Of a stretch of 64,000 bases of DNA, positions 37,030 through 46,290 are shown in pieces. The first letter of the stretch is position 1; every line of letters begins with the position of its first letter. The notes under the pieces are model-generated. The model did not search any database and was not told the DNA's origin. It saw only the letters and a program-made list of their open reading frames with translations. The position numbers and the translations under genes are program-made. The DNA comes from UQRS01 sp964481575 (GTDB lineage: Bacteria; Bacillota; Clostridia; Oscillospirales; Acutalibacteraceae), in the NCBI GenBank assembly GCA_964481575.1, contig CAYZTR010000004.1:1-64000 (forward strand), written 5' to 3'.

Positions 37030-37459
37030 GTTCCCTCGCCTCCCCCCGGTTCTTTTTTGCGGCCAGATAATCCTCCAGAATCATGGTAGCCGCCACGGCA
37101 TCCACCACGTTTTTCCGCTTTTTTCCCCGGACGTTATCGTAATTCAGAGCAGTATGGGCAGAGACGGTGGTACACCGCTCGTCCTGAAGGACCACCGGCA
37201 GCCCGGTGGCGGCGGCAATAAGATCGGCTGTTTCCGCACATTCCTTGGCCTTGAATCCCACACTGCCATCCATATTTTTGGGGAATCCTACCACGATTTG
37301 CTCCGCTTTCAGTTCAGCTGCCTTGGCGGCGATCTCCTCCACCAGACGTTCCCGATTCCGCTGAAATAGAACGCCCTTGGGAAAGGCAAAACTTTCGGAT
37401 GAATCGGAGAGGGCCAACCCCGTCCGTGCAGCTCCCAAATCCACAGCCAAAATCAACAT
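37022..37459 (-). CDS. ruvX: Holliday junction resolvase-like RuvX/YqgF
   Basis: 145 residues. The RNase H-like core starts LILAVDLGAARTGLALSD with the catalytic Asp, followed by VVGFPKNMDGS, LQDERCTTVSA and the terminal NVVDAVAATMILEDYL, which supply the other acidic residues. The family processes pre-16S rRNA 5' ends and was proposed as a resolvase. It lies 46 bases after pyrD and overlaps the cysK-like gene. Confidence 0.93.
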   Translation of the reverse strand: MLILAVDLGAARTGLALSDSSESFAFPKGVLFQRNRERLVEEIAAKAAELKAEQIVVGFPKNMDGSVGFKAKECAETADLIAAATGLPVVLQDERCTTVSAHTALNYDNVRGKKRKNVVDAVAATMILEDYLAAKKNRGEAREHG

Positions 37460-37505
37460 GGTAAGATTCCTCCTTTTTACAAGGTATTATTGTTGTTGTG
37501 TCTCC

Positions 37506-38417
37506 TTACCAGAGCTGCACCGTACCGGTCAACTCCCGGACTGCGGCAATGCCGTTTTTCTCGCAAAAATTCTGCAACCCGGTAATTACCTGAATGGGTG
37601 CATAAGGATCGGTGAAATTGGCCGTTCCGATCTGAATGGCAGAGGCGCCTGCCTCCATCATTTCCACCGCATCCTCCCATTTGGCAATACCGCCCATGCC
37701 GATAACCGGGATCTTGACCCGATTGGCCACCTGGTACACCATGCGGACAGCCACGGGGAATACCGCTGGGCCAGACAGGCCGCCAGTATTGTTTTTCAAA
37801 ATGGGACGGCGGGATTGGATGTCAATGCGCATTCCCGTCAGAGTATTGATCAGGGAAACAGCATCTGCCCCTTCTGCTTCCACCGCGGCGGCCACCTCGG
37901 CAATATCCGCCGCATTAGGGGACAACTTAACGCATAGCGGCTTCTTGCTAACCGCCCGCACCGCTTTGGTAACGGCGGCGGCCATGGACGGCACCGTCCC
38001 GAAGGCCACGCCGCCCTCCTTCACGTTGGGGCAGGAAATATTCATCTCGATCATATCCACGGCCGAGTCGTTGAGCTTCTCTGACACCGCTACATAGTCC
38101 TCCGGCTTGCTCCCGGCGATATTGGCCAGAATCCGGGTACCCTGCTGGGACAACCAGGGCAGATCATATTGCAGGAAGAAATCCACCCCCGGGTTCTGCA
38201 GCCCCACCGAATTCAGCATCCCGGCCGGGGTCTCGGCGATTCGCGGATTCAAATTACCCAATCTGGGCTCCAGGGTAGTTCCCTTACAGGAAATGCCCCC
38301 CAGCTCCTTTAACGGATACAGCTCGGCATACTCCCGACCAAAACCGAAAGAACCGGATGCGGTGATCACCGGGTTTTTAAATTCCACTCCGGCGATATTG
38401 ACAGACAGATCCACCAT
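37506..38417 (-). CDS. pyrD: Dihydroorotate dehydrogenase, class 1B catalytic subunit
   Basis: Oxidises dihydroorotate to orotate with FMN and, through PyrK, passes electrons to NAD. About 303 residues from MVDLSVNIAGVEF at 38417. The catalytic Cys lies in NISCPNVKEGG, and FMN-contact segments VITASGSFGFGREY, KLSPN and GMGGIAKWEDA are seen. The start overlaps the pyrK stop as TAATG with GGAGG upstream, so the two subunits are translationally coupled. Confidence 0.95.
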   Translation of the reverse strand: MVDLSVNIAGVEFKNPVITASGSFGFGREYAELYPLKELGGISCKGTTLEPRLGNLNPRIAETPAGMLNSVGLQNPGVDFFLQYDLPWLSQQGTRILANIAGSKPEDYVAVSEKLNDSAVDMIEMNISCPNVKEGGVAFGTVPSMAAAVTKAVRAVSKKPLCVKLSPNAADIAEVAAAVEAEGADAVSLINTLTGMRIDIQSRRPILKNNTGGLSGPAVFPVAVRMVYQVANRVKIPVIGMGGIAKWEDAVEMMEAGASAIQIGTANFTDPYAPIQVITGLQNFCEKNGIAAVRELTGTVQLW

Positions 38418-39190
38418 TACCAAACGACCTCCTTTGCATCCATTACCGGGCCATAGCGGCAAACCTGGGCGCTGCGAACAGTACCGGCTTCATCCTGAAT
38501 CCGGACGGCGCAGCCTACACAGGCCCCGATGCCGCAGCCCATACGCTCCTCCAGGGAGACCTGGCAAGACACGTTATATTTCTCACAGAGTTTCGCCACA
38601 TTTTTCAGCATCACCATAGGCCCGCAGGCACAGACCAGATCAAAGGGCTGCCGGGACGCCAGACGCTTCTCCAGAATATCGGTGACAAACCCCTTGAGCC
38701 CCAGGGTGCCGTCATCGGTACAGAGCATGACTTCGTTGCAAACCTGCTCAAAATCGTCCAGCAAAATGGCTGCAGAAGCCGTGCGGAACCCCAGGATGGC
38801 ATCGCACTGCTTTCCCTGAAGCTTGGCGGTCTCCAACATAGGCGGCACGCCGATACCGCCGCCGATCACAATGGCATCCTTGCTTTGGGACAAATCGAAC
38901 CCGTGCCCCAGAGGGCCCAGCAGATCCAGCGTGTCCCCAACTTTGACCTGCGACAGCCAGAGGGTACCCTCCCCTTTGACCATATAAACCATACGCAGTG
39001 TCCCGGCCACCTTGTCGATCTCGCAAATGGAAATGGGGCGGCGCAGGGTCTTACCCGGACAGTAAATCTCCACAAACTGACCGGCTTGGGCATCAGCGGC
39101 CTGTGGGGTCTTGACCAGCAGGTCATAAATGCCGGGGGCAATGTTTTCATTGCGCAGAACCTTGGCAAATGCTTTGGTGTATCCCATCAT
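38417..39190 (-). CDS. pyrK: Dihydroorotate dehydrogenase electron transfer subunit
   Basis: 257 residues, ferredoxin-reductase-like. The FAD-binding RRPISICEI, the NAD-binding GGGIGVPPM and the C-terminal [2Fe-2S] cluster with cysteines in CGIGACVGC and QVC are present. Partner of PyrD, as the fused stop/start confirms. The start is the first or second of two adjacent Met codons. Confidence 0.95.
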   Translation of the reverse strand: MMGYTKAFAKVLRNENIAPGIYDLLVKTPQAADAQAGQFVEIYCPGKTLRRPISICEIDKVAGTLRMVYMVKGEGTLWLSQVKVGDTLDLLGPLGHGFDLSQSKDAIVIGGGIGVPPMLETAKLQGKQCDAILGFRTASAAILLDDFEQVCNEVMLCTDDGTLGLKGFVTDILEKRLASRQPFDLVCACGPMVMLKNVAKLCEKYNVSCQVSLEERMGCGIGACVGCAVRIQDEAGTVRSAQVCRYGPVMDAKEVVW

Positions 39191-39267
39191 GCTTCACTCC
39201 CTTTAGATAATTCTGAAACAGGCATTGGCAGGAAATAGCATCCCACGCAACATCTGATTCTCATCAT

Positions 39268-40197
39268 TTACAGTGTAATCTTTCCGATATGACCCAGAAG
39301 CTCATCCCGCATCCGGATGGCTTCATCCCGGGCCGCCTTGGCAAACTCTTCTTCGGTTAGACCGGCCTTTTTCCAAGCACACATAATGCCTCTGGAGGAA
39401 TTGATCACAGCGCCAAGACCATGGGAATCAAAAGCGCCAGCCACATCGGCGGCACCGCCGCCCTGGGCGCCGTATCCCGGCACCAGGAAGAAGGTATGGG
39501 ACAGCGCGGCGCGCAACTCGGTGAGCTGGGCCGGATAGGTGGCTCCCACCACAGCCCCCACGCCGGAATAACCATATTCCCCAGGGAGCTGCTCCCCCCA
39601 GGTCTCACAGAAATCCCCCATGGTACAGTAAACCGTCCTGCCCTGGCAATCCCGATCCTGCAACTCACCGGAGGATTTGTTGGAGGTTTTTACCAGAATA
39701 AAAATCCCCTTGTCCTTGTGACGGCAGATATCCAGCAGGGGTTCAATTCCATCAGAACCCAGATACCCGTTAACCGTCAGGGCATCCCCACCAAAGGGAG
39801 CCAGCATTTCGCCGTTAACCGCCACGGTACCCAAATGGGCGGCGGCATAGGCCTCCATGGTGGTACCGATGTCGTTGCGCTTGCCGTCGGTAATGACGAA
39901 CATCCCTTTGGATCTGGCATAAGCAATGGTCCGTTGCAGGGCGCGCATTCCCTGCCAACCGTACATTTCATAATACGCACATTGGGGTTTCACCGCGGGG
40001 ACAATGTCGTACAGGGCGTCGATAAGCCCCACGTTAAACTGATACAGCGCCTCGGCGGCCCCCTCCAGCGTGTTGCCGTACTCCCGGAAGGCGGCCTCCT
40101 TGATGGAAGTGGGAACAAAATCCAGCTTGGGATCCAACCCGGCTACGGTGGGGTTCTGCTTTTCCAGAATTCCGGTGATCAAGCGGTCAAAAGACAT
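39268..40197 (-). CDS. pyrF: Orotidine 5'-phosphate decarboxylase, group 2
   Basis: Last step of UMP synthesis. About 309 residues, the longer PyrF type. The catalytic Asp-Lys-Asp array is in ITDGKRNDIGTT, with the phosphate-binding PGYGAQGG near residue 220. The start MSFDRLITG at 40197 has AGGAGG; upstream codons to 40281 overlap the end of pyrC and are not supported. It follows pyrC by 61 bases. Confidence 0.95.
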   Translation of the reverse strand: MSFDRLITGILEKQNPTVAGLDPKLDFVPTSIKEAAFREYGNTLEGAAEALYQFNVGLIDALYDIVPAVKPQCAYYEMYGWQGMRALQRTIAYARSKGMFVITDGKRNDIGTTMEAYAAAHLGTVAVNGEMLAPFGGDALTVNGYLGSDGIEPLLDICRHKDKGIFILVKTSNKSSGELQDRDCQGRTVYCTMGDFCETWGEQLPGEYGYSGVGAVVGATYPAQLTELRAALSHTFFLVPGYGAQGGGAADVAGAFDSHGLGAVINSSRGIMCAWKKAGLTEEEFAKAARDEAIRMRDELLGHIGKITL

Positions 40198-40258
40198 AGT
40201 AGTTCCTCCTGCTTTGTGCCCGATGCTCCGGGCTGTTTTTATCATTTGTGGTTTTCCC

Positions 40259-41521
40259 TTAGTTATTCGACAAATAAACAATTTCGCCCCGGCAAACCGT
40301 GGCTTTTACCTTTCCCTGCAGGGTTCTGCCCTTGAAGGGGGTATTTTTGGATTTCCCGGCCAGCTGCGCCGGTTCCACCGTCCAGGATACCGACGGATCA
40401 AACAAGGTTAGATCAGCCGGTTCACCCTCTGCCAGACTGCCGCCGGGTACGCCCAGAATCCCGGCCGGAATCAGGCTCATTTTTTCTGCCAGCTGCAGTA
40501 TACTCAGCAGCCCGGTATCTACCAAAGCCGTGTAGCTGGCAGCCAGGCTGGTTTGCAACCCAATGACCCCGTTAGGAGCAGCGGCAAAATCGGCCTTTTC
40601 GGCAGCGGCATGGGGTGCATGGTCGGTGGCAATGGCGTCAATGGTGCCGTCGGCCAACCCGGACAGAATGGCCTCCCGGTCGCTGTCCTCCCGCAGGGGA
40701 GGATTCATCCGGTAATCCGCATCCTTTCGGTATAATTCCTCATGAGTAAAGGTGAAATAATGGGGGCCGGTTTCGCAGGTCACCGGCACACCCCTGGCTT
40801 TTGCGCGCCGCACCAGCTCCACCGATTCCCCGGTGGAAACATGGCAAATGTGCACCGGACAGCCGGTCTGCTCCGCCAGCGTAATCTCCCGCTGAATGGC
40901 TTCATATTCCGCCCGGCGGGGCATTCCCTGAAGCCCCAGCTCCGCAGAAACCGCACCTTCGTGCATTTTGCCCCCCTTGTCCAGCTCAAAAATCTCCGAA
41001 TGGGACAAAACAGGCAGGCCCACTGCTCTGGCCTGCACCAAAGCGGCTTTCATCAAATCGGCAGACATCACCGGCAGCCCATCATCCGACAGGGCAGCAG
41101 CGCCGGCAGCTTTCAGGGCAGCAAAATCCGTCAGGGTCTGGCTTTTCATGCCCAGAGTAATACAGGCAGCCTGATGAAACCGAATGGGCAGCTTTGCACC
41201 CCGATTGTTTAGATCTGCCAGAATCGCCGGACTGTCTACCACCGGCGCAGTGTTGGGCATGGCCACCACCTGAGTCACGCCGCCGGAAACGGCGGCGGCA
41301 GCGCCGGAAACCAGATCCTCCTTCTGGGTCTGGCCAGGATCCCGGAAATGGACATGCAAATCAATGAGTCCCGGCAGCAAATAGCAACCGGTACCGTCCA
41401 GAATTTGCGCCGGGTCAGCAAAAGGGGTGGCAATCCGGCCACCGTCCACATAAATATCCTGCTGCTGTACTGTGCCGGCGGCGGGATCCACCACCGTGGC
41501 GCCGGTAATTTTCAGTTTCAT
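40259..41521 (-). CDS. pyrC: Dihydroorotase
   Basis: Cyclises carbamoyl-aspartate to dihydroorotate. 420 residues, type I. Zinc ligands appear in DLHVHFRDPG, HICHVS and ATDHAPH, and AMPNTAPVVD is a family signature. AAGGAG precedes the start. First of the pyrC-pyrF-pyrK-pyrD block; the carbamoyl-phosphate and aspartate-carbamoyl steps are not encoded here. No PyrR-type attenuator is visible before it. Confidence 0.95.
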   Translation of the reverse strand: MKLKITGATVVDPAAGTVQQQDIYVDGGRIATPFADPAQILDGTGCYLLPGLIDLHVHFRDPGQTQKEDLVSGAAAAVSGGVTQVVAMPNTAPVVDSPAILADLNNRGAKLPIRFHQAACITLGMKSQTLTDFAALKAAGAAALSDDGLPVMSADLMKAALVQARAVGLPVLSHSEIFELDKGGKMHEGAVSAELGLQGMPRRAEYEAIQREITLAEQTGCPVHICHVSTGESVELVRRAKARGVPVTCETGPHYFTFTHEELYRKDADYRMNPPLREDSDREAILSGLADGTIDAIATDHAPHAAAEKADFAAAPNGVIGLQTSLAASYTALVDTGLLSILQLAEKMSLIPAGILGVPGGSLAEGEPADLTLFDPSVSWTVEPAQLAGKSKNTPFKGRTLQGKVKATVCRGEIVYLSNN

Positions 41522-41547
41522 AAACTACTCCTTATTCCATTCTGTGG

Positions 41548-42318
41548 CTATTGTACCAAATAAGCCTTGGTCACTGCTAATATCTCTCTGGCCAGGCTGG
41601 CCTCCAGCATATACCAGGGCGTGTCAGTCGGCAAATTTCCCACCACAAACAGTCCAGCCCGCCGGGCCAGCAATCCGCTGCGGTACAGGTGATAGCCATC
41701 GGATACAATAATATATTGTTGGGGAAGATCCACTTCCCGGGCCAGTTCTTCTGAAAACCGCAGATTCTCCATAGTGGTTGCAGCCTGTTCCTCCTGAAAA
41801 ATTCGACTTTCTGCAACACCGCAATCCAAAAGATACTGTGCCATAACCTGTGCCTCAGATACCGGCTCATCCGACCCATGACCGCCGGATACGATACAGA
41901 GGGCATCCGGGTTTTCTTTTAAGTAAGCGGCCGCAGCATCCAAACGCCGAGCCAACATCAGACTGGGGCGCTGATCATACACCCGACACCCCAACACCAC
42001 AACCGTATAAACTCCCTCTTGGGGTGGCTGGGTAAGGGTCGGCGTCAAAATCAATCCGGTAACAATACCGCTAAAAGCAAACCAAATCCCCAATACAAAA
42101 ACCAGTAAGCGGTACCAAATGCGGCCTCGTGTCCCTTGTCGCTTTTTCCGGAGCCACGGCCAATACCAACAAAGCGGTAGCGGCAGGCAGGTCACCAGAG
42201 TAACCAATGTTCCAATGCCAAAAACACCCAACAGGAAGGGCAGCAAAGACCAAATCATTAAAACAGCGAATAGTGCTGTCAAAATTCCTTGCAGAAATCT
42301 ACAAGCCCGAACAGACAT
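41548..42318 (-). CDS. YdcF/SanA/ElyC family membrane protein (DUF218)
   Basis: 256 residues. Three hydrophobic helices fill the first 95 residues, then comes the DUF218 domain: VVVLGCRVYDQRPS, LCIVSGGHGSDEPVSEAQ and the conserved acidic/amide residues around TTMENLRFS, ending with the DGYHLYRS motif. Relatives affect envelope integrity and peptidoglycan precursor turnover; the biochemical activity is not known. It starts 5 bases after argS without a clear ribosome site, so translation is probably coupled. Confidence 0.88.
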   Translation of the reverse strand: MSVRACRFLQGILTALFAVLMIWSLLPFLLGVFGIGTLVTLVTCLPLPLCWYWPWLRKKRQGTRGRIWYRLLVFVLGIWFAFSGIVTGLILTPTLTQPPQEGVYTVVVLGCRVYDQRPSLMLARRLDAAAAYLKENPDALCIVSGGHGSDEPVSEAQVMAQYLLDCGVAESRIFQEEQAATTMENLRFSEELAREVDLPQQYIIVSDGYHLYRSGLLARRAGLFVVGNLPTDTPWYMLEASLAREILAVTKAYLVQ

Positions 42319-42323
42319 TGGCG

Positions 42324-44069
42324 TTACATGCTTTCAGGCGCATCAATTTTCAGCATATCCAGAACGATCTTAATTACATCCCGCACCAGCAGACACAAAG
42401 TCAGCCGGGCCTGCATCAGGGAGGCATCCTCCACCCGCACCTTACAGGCGCTGTAGAATTTATGGAACAGGGTGGCCAAATCGTAAACATAGGCTGTCAT
42501 GCTGGCCGGGTCGTAATGTTTGGCGGCGGTAATGATCCGGCCGGTCAGGCCTGACAAATGGCGGATCAGCTCCCGCTCTTCCGGTGCGGTCAACAGTTTC
42601 AGCTCTGCATCGGTCACCGGGCGGGGCTCCACCCCGTCACCGGCCAGCTTTTTCAAAATACTGTAAATCCGGGCATGGGCGTACTGGCAATAGTAGACCG
42701 GATTCTGGGAGGATTGCTCCACTGCCAGATCCAGATCAAAGTCCATCTGACTGCCAGCTTCCCGCATATTGAACAGAAACCGAGCGGCCGAAACGGGAAT
42801 TTCCTCCAACAAATCAGTTAATGTAATGGATTTTCCCGTTCGCTTGGACATCCGAACCACTTCTCCACCCCGCACCAGGCGCACCAGCTGCATCAGCACC
42901 ACATCCAGCCGGGAGGAATCAATACCCAACGCCGCCAGGGCCCCCTTCATCCGGGCCACATGTCCGTGATGGTCGGCGCCCCAGATGTCAATGGCCTTGT
43001 CAAAGCCACGAACCTCCAGCTTGTTCCGGTGATATGCAATATCAGCGGCGAAATAGGTGGGGTTGCCGTTGGCCCGGATCAAAACATCGTCCTTCAGCTC
43101 CAGTTTGTCTATCTCTTCCTGGGACTTGCCAGCCTTTTTCAGTATCTCGGTCTGCACCTGGATGTTTTTGTACCACAGAGCCCCGTCCTTTTCGTAGGTC
43201 ATGCCCCGCTCTTTCAGCAAATCAATAACCTGTGCCACCTCCCCGTCAGCGTGCAGATCACTTTCGGGGAACCATGTATCGTAGGTAATACGGTACGTAT
43301 CCATGGTTTTGTGCATGGCTTCAATGTTCAGGGGCAGGGCATAATCCACCAAAGCCTTGGAACGCTCCTCCTCGGTTTTACACATGTATGCGTCGCCGTA
43401 AATCTCAGCAAAGGCTTTCGCCAAATCGAGAATATCCAGTCCCTGATAGCAGCTTTCCGGCAGAGGATGGGCTTCCTCCCCCTCAAAAATCTGCTGATAC
43501 CGAACGGAAAGGGACAGCCCGAATTTGGCAATCTGGTTCCCGGCGTCATTGATGAGAAATTCCCGGGACACATCGTACCCGGCAAAATCCAGAACGGCGG
43601 CCAGGCAATCCCCCATGGCGCCGCCCCGAGCGTTGCCCATGTGCATGGGGCCGGTAGGATTGGCCGAGACAAATTCCACATTGACCCGGGTGCCTTTGCC
43701 GTAGTCGCTGCGGCCGTAATCCTTGCCGCAGGCCATAATATCCCGGAGAATGGCAACATAATAATTCTCCGACAAAAAGACATTCATAAATCCTGGCCCG
43801 GCGATTTCCACCCGATCCACATAAGTCCCGGCAGTATCCACATGCTTCAGTAACGTTTCGGCAATTTTCCGGGGCGCACTGCGCAGGGGCTTGGCCCACA
43901 CCATAGCGGCGTTAACGGCAAAATCCCCGTGACTCCGGTCATTTGGCACCTCCACGTGAAAGGCCGGCAGCGCTTCCCCCGGAAGCTCCCCGGCGGCAAC
44001 CGCACGACCGGCGGCCGCCAAAATCAATTCCTTTACCTGATTTTCAGTTTCCATCACTACTTTTGACAT
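42324..44069 (-). CDS. argS: Arginyl-tRNA synthetase
   Basis: Class I synthetase, about 581 residues from MSKVVMETENQ (44069), with AGGGAA upstream. The N-terminal additional domain (HVEVPNDRSHGDFAVN) is followed by the HIGH motif as HMGNARGG and the KMSKS region as RMSKRTGKS. The C-terminal anticodon-binding helices end at VLDMLKIDAPESM. It follows the DUF1934 gene, the same neighbour order as ywiB-argS in Bacillus. Confidence 0.96.
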   Translation of the reverse strand: MSKVVMETENQVKELILAAAGRAVAAGELPGEALPAFHVEVPNDRSHGDFAVNAAMVWAKPLRSAPRKIAETLLKHVDTAGTYVDRVEIAGPGFMNVFLSENYYVAILRDIMACGKDYGRSDYGKGTRVNVEFVSANPTGPMHMGNARGGAMGDCLAAVLDFAGYDVSREFLINDAGNQIAKFGLSLSVRYQQIFEGEEAHPLPESCYQGLDILDLAKAFAEIYGDAYMCKTEEERSKALVDYALPLNIEAMHKTMDTYRITYDTWFPESDLHADGEVAQVIDLLKERGMTYEKDGALWYKNIQVQTEILKKAGKSQEEIDKLELKDDVLIRANGNPTYFAADIAYHRNKLEVRGFDKAIDIWGADHHGHVARMKGALAALGIDSSRLDVVLMQLVRLVRGGEVVRMSKRTGKSITLTDLLEEIPVSAARFLFNMREAGSQMDFDLDLAVEQSSQNPVYYCQYAHARIYSILKKLAGDGVEPRPVTDAELKLLTAPEERELIRHLSGLTGRIITAAKHYDPASMTAYVYDLATLFHKFYSACKVRVEDASLMQARLTLCLLVRDVIKIVLDMLKIDAPESM

Positions 44070-44133
44070 ACTGTTATTTCCCTGCTTTCCTGAAACGAAA
44101 TTCACCGAACAGGCCGAAGCCCTGTCCGGCGTC

Positions 44134-44550
44134 TCATTTTACCGTAATTTTTAATGTGTTTCGGCTGAGCATAGCCATGTTGGCGTCAATGGTATAACTG
44201 AGGGAGAGACTCCCACCCGACTCCGTCAGCCGATTTTCCATATTTTCTCCGTAGACCCCGATCATCAAATCCCCGTAAGGGGTTTCATAGCGGCAAAGTT
44301 CCCGCTGTCCCCTGGTCACAGTCAAACGGGTCTGGCTGCCGCCGGATCGCTGCATCACCAGGGATTCCTCCCCCTGAATTTTCAAGGTAGTGGTCACCGG
44401 CGTATCATATTCCCCTTCGGCTTCCTCATAGATCAGGTAGATTTTTCCGTTTTTCTCCCCGATCTTTCCAACGGTGGTCAGCCGGATCTCCTCCGGCAAT
44501 TCCTCCCCCAGAGTCTGGGAGCCGAGAATATCAATTAAGACTTCCTTCAT
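44134..44550 (-). CDS. DUF1934 beta-barrel protein (YwiB-like)
   Basis: 138 residues, mostly beta strands: KIYLIYEE, TTLKIQGE, RLTVTRGQ, YETPYGDLMIGVYG and LSLSYTIDANMAML. This fits DUF1934, a small lipocalin-like barrel usually placed before argS and of unknown function. It lies 14 bases after murI and 64 before argS. Confidence 0.84.
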   Translation of the reverse strand: MKEVLIDILGSQTLGEELPEEIRLTTVGKIGEKNGKIYLIYEEAEGEYDTPVTTTLKIQGEESLVMQRSGGSQTRLTVTRGQRELCRYETPYGDLMIGVYGENMENRLTESGGSLSLSYTIDANMAMLSRNTLKITVK

Positions 44551-44564
44551 ACGCGCACCTATTA

Positions 44565-45377
44565 TCAGTACTTGGTAATCTCTACGGTGGTGACCCGGTC
44601 TCCGATATCCTGTCCCAGCAAAATCTTGGCTACGTCGGCAAAGGATTTAGGCCGGTCAGAAACATAAAAGGTCTCGCTGCCCTGTTCCCGGCCGGAACGC
44701 AACCCGTAGGTCTCCATAAAATCGGCGGCTGTATTGGCCGCGGTAAGTCCGGTATTGATAAGGGTCACCTGCGGCCCCATAAATTCCGCAATAAAAGGAG
44801 CCAGCACCGGGTAATGGGTACATCCTAAGATCAGGGTATCGATGTCCTTTTCCTTCAAAGGAGACAGGTACCGCCGCACCGTTTCCGCTGTAACGCTGTC
44901 CCCGGGAGTAATCCACCCAGCCTCCACCAGAGGAACGAACAATGGACAGTCAATACTAAACACCTGGGCATCCGGCCGCAGGGACAGGATCCGGGCTTCA
45001 TAAGCACCGGAATGAATGGTGGCGCTGGTGCCGATGACACCGATGCGCCCTGTCCGGGTGCCGACCACAGCCGCCTCCGCCGCCGGAGATACCACTTCAA
45101 TAAAGGGAACCGGCAATGCCGCGCCGGTATGGCTGGCCACCGAGCTGACAGTACCGCAAGCGGCAATGATCATCTTGACCCCTTGGGACAACAAAAAGTG
45201 CTCATCCTGCCGGGCATACTGGGTAATGGTTTCAGGACTTCTGGAACCATAAGGCACCCGGCCGGTATCGCCGAAATAAATTAAATCCTCTCCCGGCAGC
45301 ACCTTAACAAACTCCCGCAAAACCGTAAGTCCACCTAGGCCGGAATCGAAAATACCAATGGGCCTGTCATCGGCCAT
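44565..45377 (-). CDS. murI: Glutamate racemase
   Basis: Makes D-glutamate for peptidoglycan. 270 residues. The start IGIFDSGLGGLTVLRE, the loop YFGDTGRVPYGSRS and both catalytic cysteines (AACGTVSS and LGCTHYPVL) are present. AAGGA lies before the ATG. First gene of the long minus-strand run and directly behind a promoter. Confidence 0.96.
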   Translation of the reverse strand: MADDRPIGIFDSGLGGLTVLREFVKVLPGEDLIYFGDTGRVPYGSRSPETITQYARQDEHFLLSQGVKMIIAACGTVSSVASHTGAALPVPFIEVVSPAAEAAVVGTRTGRIGVIGTSATIHSGAYEARILSLRPDAQVFSIDCPLFVPLVEAGWITPGDSVTAETVRRYLSPLKEKDIDTLILGCTHYPVLAPFIAEFMGPQVTLINTGLTAANTAADFMETYGLRSGREQGSETFYVSDRPKSFADVAKILLGQDIGDRVTTVEITKY

Positions 45378-45435
45378 AAAAAATCAAATCCTTCCAAAAA
45401 AGCTATAATCAACCTATTTTATTATAATATAGGTC

Positions 45436-45464
45436 ATTTTATCATATTTTCCCGGCAGTTGCAA
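45436..45464 (-). promoter_or_regulatory. SigA-type promoter for murI and downstream genes
   Basis: -35 TTGCAA and -10 TAAAAT on the minus strand with a 17-base spacer, about 60 bases before murI. It may drive the whole run to the cysK-like gene. Confidence 0.72.
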
Positions 45465-45573
45465 GAAATCCCAGCAAGATTTATAGCGGTTTCTCTGATA
45501 TTTTTTCCGCGCCGTCAAAAAATAACGAAGGAAACCGCAACAGCGAAAAAAATAAAAAGAAAGGGGTGGTATT

Positions 45574-46026
45574 ATGGAGGGCAGTTTGCCGGAAAATGCA
45601 GTGATATTCAGCACCGGCGCGGTGGGATACGGTCTCATTGAGGTGGCCTTTCGGGGCATAACCCATCCAAGCATGCTGCTGGCCGGGGGAATCAGTCTGA
45701 TTTCCCTGGGGGCAGTAAACCGGCGCATGCGGGGGCAGCCTCTCCTGTTTCGTGGAGTAGCCGGCAGTGCCGTCATAACATCGGTAGAGCTGCTATTCGG
45801 GGAGATCTTTAACCGGCTGTTGGGGCTGAAGGTCTGGGATTACAGCGCCATGCCCTTGAATTTTCAGGGACAAATCTGTCTGCCATTTTCCCTGATCTGG
45901 GGCTTTCTCTCCCTGGCAGCCATGGCTCTGGATGTATTTTTGCGGCGGCGATTCCGCTGTCCCGGCTATTTTTTACAGAAAACCGGCACCAAATCCGAAA
46001 AAGCTCCCGCCGGCCAGACCGTTTAA
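45574..46026 (+). CDS. Small membrane protein, putative ABC transporter permease (CmpB-type)
   Basis: 150 residues with four hydrophobic segments. The stretch around VELLFGEIFNRLLGLKVWDYSAMPLNFQGQ, shown here only by its parts GEIFN, WDYS and NFQGQICL, is the signature of the family labelled putative ABC transporter permease (CmpB). That label is historical: the protein has no permease coupling motif and no ATPase lies nearby. AAAGGGG precedes the start. Function unknown. Confidence 0.7.
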   Translation: MEGSLPENAVIFSTGAVGYGLIEVAFRGITHPSMLLAGGISLISLGAVNRRMRGQPLLFRGVAGSAVITSVELLFGEIFNRLLGLKVWDYSAMPLNFQGQICLPFSLIWGFLSLAAMALDVFLRRRFRCPGYFLQKTGTKSEKAPAGQTV

Positions 46027-46077
46027 TCGAATTTCCGGAACGCAAGAAAATTTTTTTGAAAAAATTAGAAAAAACAC

Positions 46078-46106
46078 TTGCATTTTGCAAAAAGGTGTGA
46101 TATATT
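46078..46106 (+). promoter_or_regulatory. Promoter of the 5S rRNA gene
   Basis: -35 TTGCAT, 17-base spacer and -10 TATATT, about 24 bases before the 5S 5' end. Confidence 0.78.
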
Positions 46107-46129
46107 ATTTTTTGCATTGAGGAAATGCA

Positions 46130-46246
46130 GTTGGTGCCAATGACGTTGAGGGTCCACCTGTTCCCATCCCGAACACAGAAGTTAAGCTCAACGGTGCCGA
46201 AGATACTTGGAGGGCAGCCTCCCGGGAAAATAGGGCGATGCCAACA
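46130..46246 (+). rRNA. rrf: 5S ribosomal RNA, unlinked to 16S and 23S
   Basis: About 117 bases with the conserved 5S core: GTTCCCATCCCGAACACAG, then AAGTTAAGC, GGTGCCGAAGATACTTGG and CCGGGAAAATAGG. The ends GTTGG and CCAAC close helix I. No 16S or 23S gene flanks it; it has its own promoter and a terminator directly behind it, so it is an orphan 5S unit. Confidence 0.95.
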
Positions 46247-46256
46247 CATGACAAAG

Positions 46257-46290
46257 CAGTCATCCAATAGGGTGGCTGTTTTTATTTTTC
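46257..46290 (+). terminator. Terminator of the 5S rRNA gene
   Basis: CAGTCATCC and GGTGGCTG pair with one wobble and one bulge, followed by TTTTTATTTTT. Confidence 0.8.

Noticed and set aside
41522..41547. PyrR-type attenuator before pyrC
   Set aside because: The gap to ydcF is only 26 bases and holds no terminator or antiterminator structure.
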